This document shows positions 35,120 through 43,643 of a DNA stretch of 64,000 nt, in pieces. The notes beneath the pieces are model-generated. The model did no database searches. It had not been told where the DNA came from and was given only the letters and a program-made list of their open reading frames with translations. Where the stretch lies: assembly GCA_003153155.1 (NCBI GenBank), contig PLWV01000017.1, forward strand, positions 99,932 to 163,931. Reading direction: 5' to 3'. Both the position numbers and the translations under genes were made by a program. The first letter of the stretch is position 1, and each line of letters begins with the position of its first letter. This stretch comes from Gallionella sp. (GTDB lineage: Bacteria > Pseudomonadota > Gammaproteobacteria > Burkholderiales > Gallionellaceae).

Positions 35120-35987
35120 AATTCGACCCAGTGACTTGATCGACTGCATTTTCCCTAGGCTAAAAAGGAAAAATGCACAGGCGGAAAGTGACGATAAAGC
35201 ACGGAGGGCAACGGCACGAGCCGAAGAAGAGAAACTTGTGGCCGGGCTTCCTTCTGACGAAGAGCAGCTAAAGGAGCATCTGGAATCCGTTGAAAAGATC
35301 GCTGAAAAAGAACAATCACGTCTCGAAAGCGTCAACGCTCGCCTTATGAGTATCGTCGGCCTCACATCCATTGCCGCAACTGTAGTTCTCACGGCGCTTT
35401 TTGCAATGGCCGCCGGCACAATGCCGTTGCATCAAAGTGTGGCAAAGTGGACGCTCGTGCCTGGATGCTTTTACCTTACCTTGCAGCTTTATGCAGCACT
35501 TTACGCTGCGATCAAAGGTCTGTCACGTGCACCTTATATCTATGAGACTGCGGTTGATCTCTTGCCATCAGCCCAATTGGCAGGTAGCGATTTCCTGCGC
35601 CACCGCATTTCTCAAAAGCTCGAAATGCTGGAACAGCATCAGGATGTAAACAACGAAAAGGTGGGTCAAATGGCAGTGGCTCATCGCGCCGTAATTAACT
35701 TTCTGTTCGCACTCGTGATACTGGCCGCCGTTGCCTCCTTGATGGCACTTAATCGCGAGCCACCGAAGGATTCCGTTGTTTGTAGCGAGGTGTTGAATAA
35801 GCTTTGCGCAGCACAAGAGAACTCTGTCACAAACGCCCCTTTAGCACCTCGTGGAGGAGAACAGAAACCTGTTCCAGAGAAAGATGGGTTTAGCTCCAAG
35901 GAAATGCAGACTTCTCCTGCAAAGCCGCCAGCGTTGCCAAGCATCACCAATTATCCCAAAAGGAAACCTGTCCTACCGGGTCATTAA
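35106..35987 (+). CDS. Membrane protein of graspetide cluster (293 aa)
   Basis: The N-terminal 75 residues are charged and coiled-coil-like. Hydrophobic helices lie at about 80-103, 112-135 and 200-217, then a Pro-rich tail of 75 residues with CSEVLNKLC. No transporter or protease motif is seen. It overlaps the ligase gene by 14 bases and so belongs to the same operon. It could be an immunity, anchoring or export protein; unknown. Confidence 0.7.
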   Translation: MGLRKIRPSDLIDCIFPRLKRKNAQAESDDKARRATARAEEEKLVAGLPSDEEQLKEHLESVEKIAEKEQSRLESVNARLMSIVGLTSIAATVVLTALFAMAAGTMPLHQSVAKWTLVPGCFYLTLQLYAALYAAIKGLSRAPYIYETAVDLLPSAQLAGSDFLRHRISQKLEMLEQHQDVNNEKVGQMAVAHRAVINFLFALVILAAVASLMALNREPPKDSVVCSEVLNKLCAAQENSVTNAPLAPRGGEQKPVPEKDGFSSKEMQTSPAKPPALPSITNYPKRKPVLPGH

Positions 35988-36044
35988 AATCTACGTCTTT
36001 ATTCTCAGATGGCATTCCCTATTGCAACAATGATCCGTTAGTTT

Positions 36045-36190
36045 AACGTCCCAATTTTCATGCAGCAAAACCTTCTCTACTATCTGCACCATCCAGCAAA
36101 ACTGTAAACAGGACAACGGCGTTTCACTGTTGTCTTCTTGCCGAATTCATTGGATCGTGGACACACTGGAAAATCTGTTGCTCACAATCA
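36045..36190. repeat. Cassette-boundary repeat R4
   Basis: Matches the right half of R1: AACGTCCC ... TTTTCATGCAGCAAA, ACTGTAAACAGGACAACGG, CACTGTTGTCTT and ACTGGAAAATCTGTTGCTCAC. It contains a GACAAC / GTTGTC hairpin shared with R1. It separates the graspetide cluster from the 89-aa gene. Confidence 0.7.
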
Positions 36191-36460
36191 CTATCGCTTT
36201 AACCTGTTAGACCGCGCGATGAGATCATTCATGACCGACCGTTGCTTTTCGACGGCTGCCTGCCTAAACACCTTGGGGTCGGTTCGAGAATCAGATTGTG
36301 TTGATTTGTCGCTTTTAACTCTGACCCGGTACTCCAGCCAAATAACATTTTCGTTGGTTTGATTGTCGTAGCCTTGCCATAGTTTTTTCACCTTGGATGA
36401 AGCCTTGGTTGATTGAAATCCGAATTGCACATCCAGCAAAGTCAATATTTTATTCCACAT
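36191..36460 (-). CDS. Hypothetical protein (89 aa)
   Basis: Starts MWNKILTLLDVQFGFQST with GGGGG nine to ten bases before the ATG. Basic C-terminal half with many Arg and Lys, no known domain. It is oriented toward repeat R4 and divergent from the tandem small genes at 36552 and 36790. Confidence 0.5.
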   Translation of the reverse strand: MWNKILTLLDVQFGFQSTKASSKVKKLWQGYDNQTNENVIWLEYRVRVKSDKSTQSDSRTDPKVFRQAAVEKQRSVMNDLIARSNRLKR

Positions 36461-36551
36461 CGTCGTGATGACCCCCTGAGAGGTATTTATCCAGGATGGC
36501 CAAGACAGCCATCAGCATAAATATCTGTACACCAAACAGGAGGTAGCGGAT

Positions 36552-36758
36552 ATGAAACTATCAGAAGTCGCAAATGACTTGGAACAACGCCGAATTGAGA
36601 TGCTGAAGAACAATGCCCAACGTGCCAAGCAGAAAGCTGCTTATGCGAAGTCGGCTCAGGCATGGTATCAATTACAAAATGCCCAAGCTGAAGAACTGAA
36701 AGCTCGTCAGAGATTTATTCAAGCCGCCGTAGCTTCTTCGAACAGCTACCATCCTTAA
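36552..36758 (+). CDS. Small helical protein (68 aa), tandem paralogue 1
   Basis: Begins MKLSEVANDLEQRRIEMLKN, with ACAGGAGG ahead. The whole protein is predicted helical, rich in Gln, Ala, Lys and Arg, coiled-coil-like. The next gene repeats the first 25 residues with few changes, so these arose by duplication. Function unknown; the basic amphipathic helix would suit DNA or RNA binding. Confidence 0.65.
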   Translation: MKLSEVANDLEQRRIEMLKNNAQRAKQKAAYAKSAQAWYQLQNAQAEELKARQRFIQAAVASSNSYHP

Positions 36759-36789
36759 TTGCAGCCATGATCAACAGGAGACAACGAAA

Positions 36790-36966
36790 ATGAGATTAGC
36801 CGAAATCGCAAATGATTTAGAACAACGCAGAATTGCAATACTAAAAAACAATGCCGAACGTGCCAAGAAGCTTGTTAAAGATGAGCAAGCGAGGGATAAG
36901 ATGAGAAAGGCTCGCGAACAGTTAATGGAGCCTGCGGCAAAGTCGAATTATTCGTTGATGAATTGA
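36790..36966 (+). CDS. Small helical protein (58 aa), tandem paralogue 2
   Basis: ATG at 36790 with CAGGAGACAAC ahead, reading MRLAEIANDLEQRRIAILKN then NAERAKKLVK and ending in SLMN at 36966. It lies 31 bases behind its paralogue at 36552-36758 and shares its N-terminal half closely; the C-terminal half differs. Helical, basic, unknown role. Confidence 0.65.
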   Translation: MRLAEIANDLEQRRIAILKNNAERAKKLVKDEQARDKMRKAREQLMEPAAKSNYSLMN

Positions 36967-37072
36967 TGTGTGTTGTCAATGTATGCTACCTCACAACACA
37001 AAGTTTTCTTCAGGTGGCAACCAGCAGAAATGGCCCCCATTGGATATTGCGACTTCCCGAAAGCGGCCGTCA

Positions 37073-37588
37073 CTACTTCGTTTTATGGTCAAGGCTCTGG
37101 CCGCAGGCAACATAGTTGCCTCTGCATATAAATGTTGCTCCGGTACACGTGTTGCGACACTCTTGCTGCCCATTGTCGCATTGAAGAAATGCTTCCCCGC
37201 AACCGGGACTTCCCGTCCCCACTTCCTGACAATCTGTGGTAAGGACTTTTTTCGCAGTAACGGATTGTAACTCGCACTTAACATTATCCCCGGGGCCAGG
37301 CCAACCGGAACCTTGTGCCCATCCCTTAACGGCGACGTTTTTTCTATCGGTACCTATAAAAACTCTACAGTTATGGCTCCCGACTGCGGCAATGGAGCAA
37401 ATGAAATAGCTCTGATCCGGTAGTGGCCACTTATATCCATGTTCTTCACACGATGGGGCCCCTTGACCTGAATCGCAATGTGCAATTTCCCCATTCACTG
37501 GATATACCACCGCGTCGTCAGAAGCCATCGCTCGTTGATACAATCCTATGATGGTCAATATTACAATCATTGTCACAAAACTTCTCAT
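37073..37588 (-). CDS. Secreted cysteine-rich protein (171 aa)
   Basis: The start at MRSFVTMIVILTII has GGGG six bases ahead (an in-frame ATG two codons upstream sits directly on it). Residues 1-22 form a signal peptide ending in RAMASDD. The mature part has 12 cysteines, with a dense C-terminal set, CGEAFLQCDNGQQECRNTC through FICRGNYVAC, so several disulfides are likely in the periplasm or outside. No homologue is recognised. It lies 13 bases downstream of the HNH gene on the same strand. Confidence 0.65.
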   Translation of the reverse strand: MRSFVTMIVILTIIGLYQRAMASDDAVVYPVNGEIAHCDSGQGAPSCEEHGYKWPLPDQSYFICSIAAVGSHNCRVFIGTDRKNVAVKGWAQGSGWPGPGDNVKCELQSVTAKKVLTTDCQEVGTGSPGCGEAFLQCDNGQQECRNTCTGATFICRGNYVACGQSLDHKTK

Positions 37589-37601
37589 CACCATCCCCTT
37601 T

Positions 37602-38384
37602 TCAATTTTGTTGGCGGTAAGTATCCATCTGCAAAGCCATTGTATTCTTTTTGATCATGTACTGCCTAAGCTGCTCAATGCCAAGTGCAGGTTGAGTCCT
37701 GTGGATAATTGCATGACAATTAGGACATATAGGTCGCAAGTCAGTTATTGGATCAAGTTTGTATTCCTTCTTAATCTCGGATATTGGTATTAGATGATGC
37801 ACGTGAATATAACGCTTTCCGATGTTACCATATGTCTTTTCAAAGTCAAAAGAGCACACAGCACATTTGTAGCCATAATGTTTAATGCATTTTTTTCTTG
37901 CATCTGAATTACGCTCATATATGTTTACTGAAATTGTTTTTGCAGCACCTTCATAATATTGCTCTGGTTTATCCAACTCTTCCGGCAGTTGGCCCGTTAC
38001 AACACCATCTGATGCGAACCAATCGGGTCCGACTTTAATCAATGTCTTGGGACTTAATTTACGTACGAAATCCTTAATTTTTGCTGGCCCAAACCCATGC
38101 TTGTCTTGTTTCTCATTGGAAAATACAATTGGAAAGGTTTTTAGTTGATATCCTTTTTGTTCGATTAACCGGATATGTTCACTTGATTGGTCATACGCTG
38201 GCTGCTTTCTTCCTTGAACGTTTGATTTCCACTCCTCGCTGAATATGCGCGAAATGTTCCCGTTAGTGTTCTTATCCCACGCACCAAATATAATCACTTT
38301 ATCCTTCGAATTTATGAAGGACCAACTCCATGTCCAATTTCGACATGTGGCACCTTGTGATTCAATAAATTCTTTACGATTCAT
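37602..38384 (-). CDS. HNH endonuclease with N-terminal recognition-like domain
   Basis: A 260-residue protein; start MNRKEFIESQGATC has GGAG eight bases upstream. The C-terminal HNH domain shows CAVCSFDFEKTYG, then HVHHLIPISEIKK and LRPICPNCHAIIHR, with two CxxC zinc pairs and the HH catalytic pair. The N-terminal 130 residues (NWTWSWSFINSKDKVIIFGA) read like domains found ahead of HNH in modification-dependent restriction enzymes; that role is inferred. It sits next to integrase B. Confidence 0.82.
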   Translation of the reverse strand: MNRKEFIESQGATCRNWTWSWSFINSKDKVIIFGAWDKNTNGNISRIFSEEWKSNVQGRKQPAYDQSSEHIRLIEQKGYQLKTFPIVFSNEKQDKHGFGPAKIKDFVRKLSPKTLIKVGPDWFASDGVVTGQLPEELDKPEQYYEGAAKTISVNIYERNSDARKKCIKHYGYKCAVCSFDFEKTYGNIGKRYIHVHHLIPISEIKKEYKLDPITDLRPICPNCHAIIHRTQPALGIEQLRQYMIKKNTMALQMDTYRQQN

Positions 38385-38399
38385 AATTATCACTCCATG

Positions 38400-39470
38400 C
38401 TACTTTGAAGTTTGATTTAATCGATTGATCACATCCCTCGCTTTTGATGTAACCTGACGCAACTCGAGGTGACTGTAACGCAAGGTCGTCTTGATGTCAC
38501 TATGGCCCAATATTTCTTTCACCTCATAAACCGACATGCCGTTCTGTACCAGTCTTGAAGCGTGTGTGTGGCGTAACGTATGCACTCGGACATTCTGTAA
38601 TCCAGCCCGTAGAATCGCTTTGCGTATTGCCTGAGTGCAATATCCACGTGAACTTCCTGCGCGGTTGTTGAACACATATTGGTTGGACTTGTCTGCTGAT
38701 CTGCGCGACAACACCTGATATACCCTATCACTCATGTACAAGATTGTTTCGTTTTGTACCTTGGAGCGCCATAAATGGATCGACCACGCAACAAGGTCGA
38801 TGCGCTGCCACTCGATGTTGGCAATTTCAGAATATCTTGCGCCTGTGTCCAGTAGTAGTATCACCAAGTCATACGCATCTTGTAGAAAGCGTTGCATTTC
38901 AGCAGATCGTTCCGCTACTGGTGGAAGCCCAGCACCGTGACGCATCGGGTCGAGTGCCACGAGCAATCGACGCTCTTCATCATCGGATAGGTAGCGAAGT
39001 GAATTTTTCGGTAACTTGATTTGGGGAAACGCAATGTCGCTAACTTGGTAGCCAAGCTGATGCGCAAACTTCAATGTGCCACGGATCAGCAGCAAACCGT
39101 ACTTGATTGACTCTGCGCCAACACCCTCGGCAATGCGATCCCGCTTAAATTTCTCCAAGTCTTGCGATTTCAGTTCGTCGATGTGCTTTTTCATTGGAAG
39201 CAGTCGGCGCAGCACCGTTTCATGCGCAATCAGGTTGCGGTAACTGGCTATACCTTGCTTAGATAACTTGTACTGTTCGAACGCATCGGCCAACGTGATC
39301 CGCTGCTTTCTGCCTTGATACTGCTGCGAATGCAGCTTGGCCTTCCACTCGATCTCCATCTGCTCCGCGATCTTCTTGTTGGTGGTTCTGGATGACCGGA
39401 TGTAGGTCTGCCCATTGAACTGGAAGTGAATGTACCAGTTTTTACTGTTTCCACGTTTGACGATGCTCAT
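38400..39470 (-). CDS. Tyrosine recombinase (island integrase B)
   Basis: A 356-residue integrase nearly the same as integrase A across the arm-binding and core-binding domains and most of the catalytic domain. Active-site residues are Arg in GARYSEIAN, HTLRHTHASR, GHSDIKTT and Tyr in LRYSHLE. Start MSIVKRG is chosen to match integrase A; the frame continues upstream by 37 codons. It lies 1.3 kb from the att copy at 40791-40972, with one cargo gene between, so it is the likely recombinase of the whole island. Confidence 0.93.
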   Translation of the reverse strand: MSIVKRGNSKNWYIHFQFNGQTYIRSSRTTNKKIAEQMEIEWKAKLHSQQYQGRKQRITLADAFEQYKLSKQGIASYRNLIAHETVLRRLLPMKKHIDELKSQDLEKFKRDRIAEGVGAESIKYGLLLIRGTLKFAHQLGYQVSDIAFPQIKLPKNSLRYLSDDEERRLLVALDPMRHGAGLPPVAERSAEMQRFLQDAYDLVILLLDTGARYSEIANIEWQRIDLVAWSIHLWRSKVQNETILYMSDRVYQVLSRRSADKSNQYVFNNRAGSSRGYCTQAIRKAILRAGLQNVRVHTLRHTHASRLVQNGMSVYEVKEILGHSDIKTTLRYSHLELRQVTSKARDVINRLNQTSK

Positions 39471-39857
39471 GACGTTTCCGATACGGTTATTTGATGCGGA
39501 GACCATCATCAATTCCAGCATCAAAGGCAACGGCATCTGTGCTGAGATACGCCAGCCATAAAGAAACATTGGATTGTGCAACTAAGTGCAGTGCGTATTA
39601 TCGTGACCTTTGCCCACCGATCTCATTAATACTGACCAGCAATTCTCAAGCTCGGTTACCATGGAAACCGCAGGTCGCGAGTGACCGCTTCGGCAGGCAG
39701 TTAGAATATGCGTATAGCCGCTTCGTGCCAAAAGCAATGGGATTCCCAAGGTTGCTATTCAATTTGACTCACGGCACGATGCAGTTATGAAGATAGTTTT
39801 TCTACAGCTTCGTTATACAGCACCATTCACGTAGTAAGAAACTGAAAGGAAGTTGCC
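39471..39857. other. Intergenic region, no gene seen
   Basis: These 387 bases between integrase B and the decarboxylase gene include the integrase leader shared with integrase A (39471-39530). No coding frame is supported. AAAGGAAGT at 39845 is the ribosome binding site for the next gene. Confidence 0.4.
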
Positions 39858-40592
39858 ATGCCTAGCCAATTTGAGGGAACTCATCTTTCCAGCACGACAC
39901 CACCGTACGTTATGCCGCCATTCACCTATGAAAACAATCGGACGCTGGCTATAACTTTCAAGACTTCTCCCGATGTGCTTCGGGCCTTAGTACCTGAACC
40001 GTTGGTCGTCAACCCAGACAGCTTGATGACCATCTACGTCGGCTCACTTAACGTCGTTGATCCCAAGCAGATCAGCTATTTCGAGGCTGGGATCATGATC
40101 CCAGCCTCGTATGGGCACGATAAGGGTTGTTACATGCCGGTACTTTACTTGGACAAGGTGCTGCCCATAACGATAGGCCGGGAAGTATTTGGGTATCCGA
40201 AGTTCCAAGCTGATTTTAGTATGGAAGTAGAAGCTGGAGTTGTCCACGCAAGTGTAATGAGCGAGGGAACTTTGCTGATAGACGCCACCTTGCATATGGG
40301 AGCACCAATTCAGCCTACAGCCTTTTCTCCGCGTTCCGTTTTCTTGATGAAAACGGTTCCCTCTGTTACGGGAGGCTCAATGAATGACGTGAAGCACTTG
40401 ACCACAGCTGTGCTTCGGGACGAAAAGAATAGTGAAGTGCGTCCTGGTAAAGCGACATTGCGTTTGGGCTCAACGGCATCCGATCCTTTGGGGATGATTC
40501 CTGTTATTGAGGTTGTAAGTAGTGTTTATTACATTGGTGGTTTCGTCATAGATTACGGCCGGGTTGTGTACGACTACCTCGCGAATGAATAA
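39858..40592 (+). CDS. Acetoacetate decarboxylase-family protein
   Basis: A 244-residue protein. REVFGYPKFQADF contains the Schiff-base lysine of acetoacetate decarboxylases (GYPK), and IPASYGHDKGCYMPVLYLD corresponds to the family core before it. Usual family length is 240-250. The classic enzyme converts acetoacetate to acetone and CO2; many relatives act on other β-keto acids, so the substrate is open. It is single cargo between integrase B and att. Confidence 0.88.
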   Translation: MPSQFEGTHLSSTTPPYVMPPFTYENNRTLAITFKTSPDVLRALVPEPLVVNPDSLMTIYVGSLNVVDPKQISYFEAGIMIPASYGHDKGCYMPVLYLDKVLPITIGREVFGYPKFQADFSMEVEAGVVHASVMSEGTLLIDATLHMGAPIQPTAFSPRSVFLMKTVPSVTGGSMNDVKHLTTAVLRDEKNSEVRPGKATLRLGSTASDPLGMIPVIEVVSSVYYIGGFVIDYGRVVYDYLANE

Positions 40593-40790
40593 ATCTGTGG
40601 CAGGCAATCCGCGAACGAACATCCGCTTTATAGAATCTCGAGTGACGGCAAGGTGTCGCTGTGTGTGGGCAATGCGTAACACTTGGTCAGCTTGAAGAAG
40701 ATATGGTGGTCACACAGAATGGAATACGCAGTGCAGCGCAGCTAAACGTAGTTGTGCAGTATCAATCGCCGCAGGCGGTAGCGTAAATAT
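40593..40790. other. Intergenic segment before the right att repeat
   Basis: About 200 bases with no coding frame. A short ACGAACATCC segment also occurs at about 8721. Nothing else is recognised. Confidence 0.3.
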
Positions 40791-40972
40791 CGTGGTAGAC
40801 CAACGCACTTTTCACTGCAAAAAGTGATGTGACTTTTGATGCCGGTCTCAACACTACAGAGAATGTGGGGTCGCGGTCTACCGTAAAAAGAAAAAGGGGC
40901 TACATATTGTGTAACCCCTTGATTTAATGGTGCTGGAAAGAGGAATCGAACCTCCGACCTACGCGTTACGAG
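40791..40972. repeat. Right att direct repeat (intact tRNA-Thr side)
   Basis: Partner of 4341-4523. It begins CGTGGTAGACCAACGCAC, includes a CACTTTT / AAAAGTG hairpin and the terminator, then the 3' 45 nt of tRNA-Thr. Inner ends GGTAGACC and GGTCTACC form an inverted pair about 80 bases apart in this copy. Confidence 0.9.
40887..40922 (-). terminator. Intrinsic terminator of tRNA-Thr
   Basis: Minus-strand GGGGTTACAC / GTAGCCCC stem followed by TTTTTCTTTTT, starting six bases after the tRNA CCA. Confidence 0.85.
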
Positions 40973-41003
40973 TGCGTTGCTCTACCAACTGAGCTACTCC
41001 AGC
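40928..41003 (-). tRNA. thrV: tRNA-Thr (anticodon CGT)
   Basis: A 76-nt cloverleaf on the minus strand: acceptor GCTGGAG / TTCCAGC with encoded CCA, D-arm GCTC-AGTTGGTA-GAGC, anticodon loop CTCGTAA reading ACG (Thr) and T-arm GGAGG-TTCGATT-CCTCT. The 3' half from the anticodon loop is the integration target of the island. The gene symbol is uncertain. Confidence 0.9.
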
Positions 41004-41038
41004 AAAAAACGGGGGTGATTATAGAGGACGCACAGCGC

Positions 41039-42103
41039 TTAGTGCCAGCGGTATTCCTCTACCGGGAAAGGTTGCGGCTTGCCTTCGATTTCATTCAGCA
41101 GCAGTTCTGCGCTGGCCAGGGACATGGTCACACCGTAGCGAAAATGTCCGCTGTTAGCGTAGAGGTTGGTGAGGCGCGGATGACGTCCGATGGTGGGAAT
41201 GTTGTCCGGCGAACCAGGACGAAAGCCTGCCCAATGTTGCACCGGCATTCGGTCACGCCAGCCCGGGAAAATCTCGCGCACGCGCTGTAACAGGCTGTCG
41301 CGCGCCTCAACGGTGGTGGATTTGTCGAAGCCGACATTTTCCAGCGTGCTGCCGACCAACACATGCCCATCGCGACGCGGGATTAAATACAGATTTTCTT
41401 TGAGCAGGATTTGCTGGAACGGCGGAGTATCGAACTTGAACAATAGAATTTGTCCGCGTATCGGACGGATGTCCATGTTGAGCGCGTGTTCGCCCAACAA
41501 CGTTTTGCTCCATGCGCCCGCCGCTACTATGTAGGCATCCGCGCCGAATTTGCCCTGCGTGGTTTGTAACGCAACTACACGTTCACCTGCAATCTCAAAC
41601 TTTTGCACTTCATGTTGTTCGAGGATCATCCCGCCAAGCATTTCCACACGCTTTCGCAGCGCATGCAACAGGCGCGGATTGCGCACTTGTGCGACCTCCG
41701 GCAACAGCAGCCCAGAACCCATTTCAACAGGTAAATAATCGGCAAGATTGACCGACTGCAACACCAACTGATGTTGCGCACACCATTGCGCGGCAAGCTC
41801 CGCTTGGTATGGCGGCAACAGCAACATGCCGCTGCGTTGATATTCAGGATCGATGCCGGTGGAGGCATGCAGCGTGGAGGCAGCCTCACTGAACATACTC
41901 ATCCCGCGCTGCGCGAGGCGCGTGACAGCCTCTTGATAATCCCAAGGGCATAATGGCGAGAGGATGCCGCCGCCTGCCCAGGATGCTTCCCGTCCTACTG
42001 TGCCGCGTTCGACCAGCGTCACACGATAACCCGCTTGCAACAGGACTTGTGCGCTGGTCAGACCGACCACGCCGCCGCCGACGATCAGGAAATCCGTTTG
42101 CAT
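41039..42103 (-). CDS. thiO: Glycine oxidase ThiO (FAD-dependent)
   Basis: A 354-residue DAO-family flavoprotein. The FAD-binding motif GGGVVGLTSAQVLLQAG is at residues 8-24, ASWAGGGILSPLCPW follows, and the C-terminus has HWAGFRPGSPDNIPTIG. ThiO oxidises glycine to iminoglycine for the thiazole of thiamine. No other thi gene is close. It lies next to the tRNA and, on the minus strand, downstream of ispH. Confidence 0.85.
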   Translation of the reverse strand: MQTDFLIVGGGVVGLTSAQVLLQAGYRVTLVERGTVGREASWAGGGILSPLCPWDYQEAVTRLAQRGMSMFSEAASTLHASTGIDPEYQRSGMLLLPPYQAELAAQWCAQHQLVLQSVNLADYLPVEMGSGLLLPEVAQVRNPRLLHALRKRVEMLGGMILEQHEVQKFEIAGERVVALQTTQGKFGADAYIVAAGAWSKTLLGEHALNMDIRPIRGQILLFKFDTPPFQQILLKENLYLIPRRDGHVLVGSTLENVGFDKSTTVEARDSLLQRVREIFPGWRDRMPVQHWAGFRPGSPDNIPTIGRHPRLTNLYANSGHFRYGVTMSLASAELLLNEIEGKPQPFPVEEYRWH

Positions 42104-42130
42104 GTGGTAAAGAAAATCAGGGTTGCCAGT

Positions 42131-43069
42131 TCAGGATTTCGCGACGATCGGGATCAATGTCCTGGGCAATGGGAACACCACGTTCTCGACGATGCCCTGC
42201 AACTCGATTACTTTTTCCCCGCCCATTTTTTCCATGCGTGCGATCACGCCTTGCACCAATACCTCCGGTGCAGATGCGCCTGCGCTGATGCCCACTCGCG
42301 CTTTGCCGGCGAACCACTCCGGCAGCAATTCTTCGGCGTCATTCACCAGATAGGCGGGCACCCCGACATTCGCGGCGACTTCGCGCAAGCGGTTCGAATT
42401 CGAGCTGTTCGGCGAACCCACGACGACCACCACATCGCATTGTTTTACCAGCATCTTCATCGCGTCCTGGCGATTTTGTGTGGCATAGCAGATGTCGTCT
42501 TTCTTTGGGCCGGTGATAAACGGGAAGCGTGTCTTGAGTGCCGCGATGATCGTGCTCGCATCGTCCACAGACAGCGTGGTTTGAGTGACGTAAGCGAGAT
42601 TTTTTTCGTCGTTAACTGTGAGATGCGCAACCTGCTCCGGCGATTCCACCAGATACATACCGCCATTGCTCTGTCCCATGGTGCCTTCCACTTCGGGGTG
42701 TCCGGCATGACCGATCATCACAATCTCCTTGCCCTGCTCGCGCATCCGCGACACTTCGATATGCACTTTGGTCACCAGCGGACAGGTCGCATCGAACACG
42801 GTCAGCCCGCGCGCTTCGGCCTCATGACGCACCGCTTGCGACACACCATGCGCACTGAAGATCAGGATGCTGCCGCTCGGCACATCCGCCAGATCCTCGA
42901 TGAAAATTGCACCCTTCCGGCGCAAACCATCTACCACGAATTTATTGTGCACCACTTCATGACGCACATAAATCGGCGCGCCATGCAGAACCAGCGCGCG
43001 CTCCACGATTTCAATGGCACGATCCACCCCGGCACAAAAACCGCGCGGATTAGCCAGCAACAGTTCCAT
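42131..43069 (-). CDS. ispH: 4-hydroxy-3-methylbut-2-enyl diphosphate reductase IspH
   Basis: A 312-residue 4Fe-4S enzyme of the last MEP-pathway step, making IPP and DMAPP. Iron-sulfur cysteines are in NPRGFCAGV, in the DATCPLVTK segment and near GSPNSSNSN (KQCD upstream). HGVSQAV and the TQTTLSV(D) segment are also family marks. The start overlaps the lspA end by 20 bases. The order ribF-ileS-lspA-ispH is common in proteobacteria. Confidence 0.97.
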   Translation of the reverse strand: MELLLANPRGFCAGVDRAIEIVERALVLHGAPIYVRHEVVHNKFVVDGLRRKGAIFIEDLADVPSGSILIFSAHGVSQAVRHEAEARGLTVFDATCPLVTKVHIEVSRMREQGKEIVMIGHAGHPEVEGTMGQSNGGMYLVESPEQVAHLTVNDEKNLAYVTQTTLSVDDASTIIAALKTRFPFITGPKKDDICYATQNRQDAMKMLVKQCDVVVVVGSPNSSNSNRLREVAANVGVPAYLVNDAEELLPEWFAGKARVGISAGASAPEVLVQGVIARMEKMGGEKVIELQGIVENVVFPLPRTLIPIVAKS

Positions 43070-43643
43070 GTTTGTTCTCCTTGAAGCTGTCTAAAATTAA
43101 TAGGAACGCACCGCAGGTGATGGCAGAATCGGCAAGGTTAAACGCAGGGAAGTAATGCTCATCCCAATGGAACGACAAGAAGTCCACCACATAACCATAC
43201 GAGATTCTATCGATCAGATTGCCCAGCGCGCCGCCGAGTATCAGGCTCAACGCGAAGGCAAACAGCGTTTGCGTAGCATGTTTGCGCAACAGCCAGACTA
43301 TCCACGCCGAAGCGACTATCGCGATGATGCTAAACAGCCAGCGTTGCATCCCGCCCGCATCGTTCAAGAAACTGAATGCGGCGCCGGTGTTATGCGCCAG
43401 CATCAGATTGAACACGCTGAGCACGGTGAAACTCTCGCCAAAGGCAAAGTGGTTTGTGATCCACGCCTTGCTCAATTGGTCGAGCACGATCACCAATGCA
43501 CTCAACGATAACCAGCGTAACAACTCCCCTCGCCCACTTGCGGGAGAGGGAGCGGGGGAGAGGGTATCTATGCGCCGAACCTCCCTCTCCCCTAGCCCCT
43601 CTCCCATTTGCGGGAGAGGGGAACCGTTCTTTTGCTCAAGCAT
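43050..43643 (-). CDS. lspA: Lipoprotein signal peptidase LspA, N-terminus extended by a repeat
   Basis: The family core starts at [20 protein letters not shown] and has the four helices and catalytic Asp pair ([10 protein letters not shown] and the NLIDRISYG region). Ahead of it are about 38 unusual residues ([15 protein letters not shown] ...) encoded by a dispersed GGGAGAGGG repeat at 43524-43622. The ATG at 43643 overlaps the ileS stop (ATGCTTGA), so it is probably the old start and the repeat landed in frame just behind it. Cleaves prolipoprotein signal peptides in the inner membrane. Confidence 0.88.
   Translation of the reverse strand: MLEQKNGSPLPQMGEGLGEREVRRIDTLSPAPSPASGRGELLRWLSLSALVIVLDQLSKAWITNHFAFGESFTVLSVFNLMLAHNTGAAFSFLNDAGGMQRWLFSIIAIVASAWIVWLLRKHATQTLFAFALSLILGGALGNLIDRISYGYVVDFLSFHWDEHYFPAFNLADSAITCGAFLLILDSFKENKHGTVAG
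43524..43622. repeat. Dispersed GGGAGAGGG-type repeat inside lspA
   Basis: Two blocks of the well-known CCCTCTCCC ... GGGAGAGGG repeat (GCGGGAGAGGGAGCGGGGGA and CCCTCTCCCCTAGCCCCTCT) lie in opposite arrangement, forming hairpins. It is in frame with lspA. Confidence 0.8.

Noticed and set aside
42035-43084. Long plus-strand frame of 349 codons across ispH
   Set aside because: It lies opposite ispH, which has all family motifs; the frame is a shadow with no start signal or protein-like composition.
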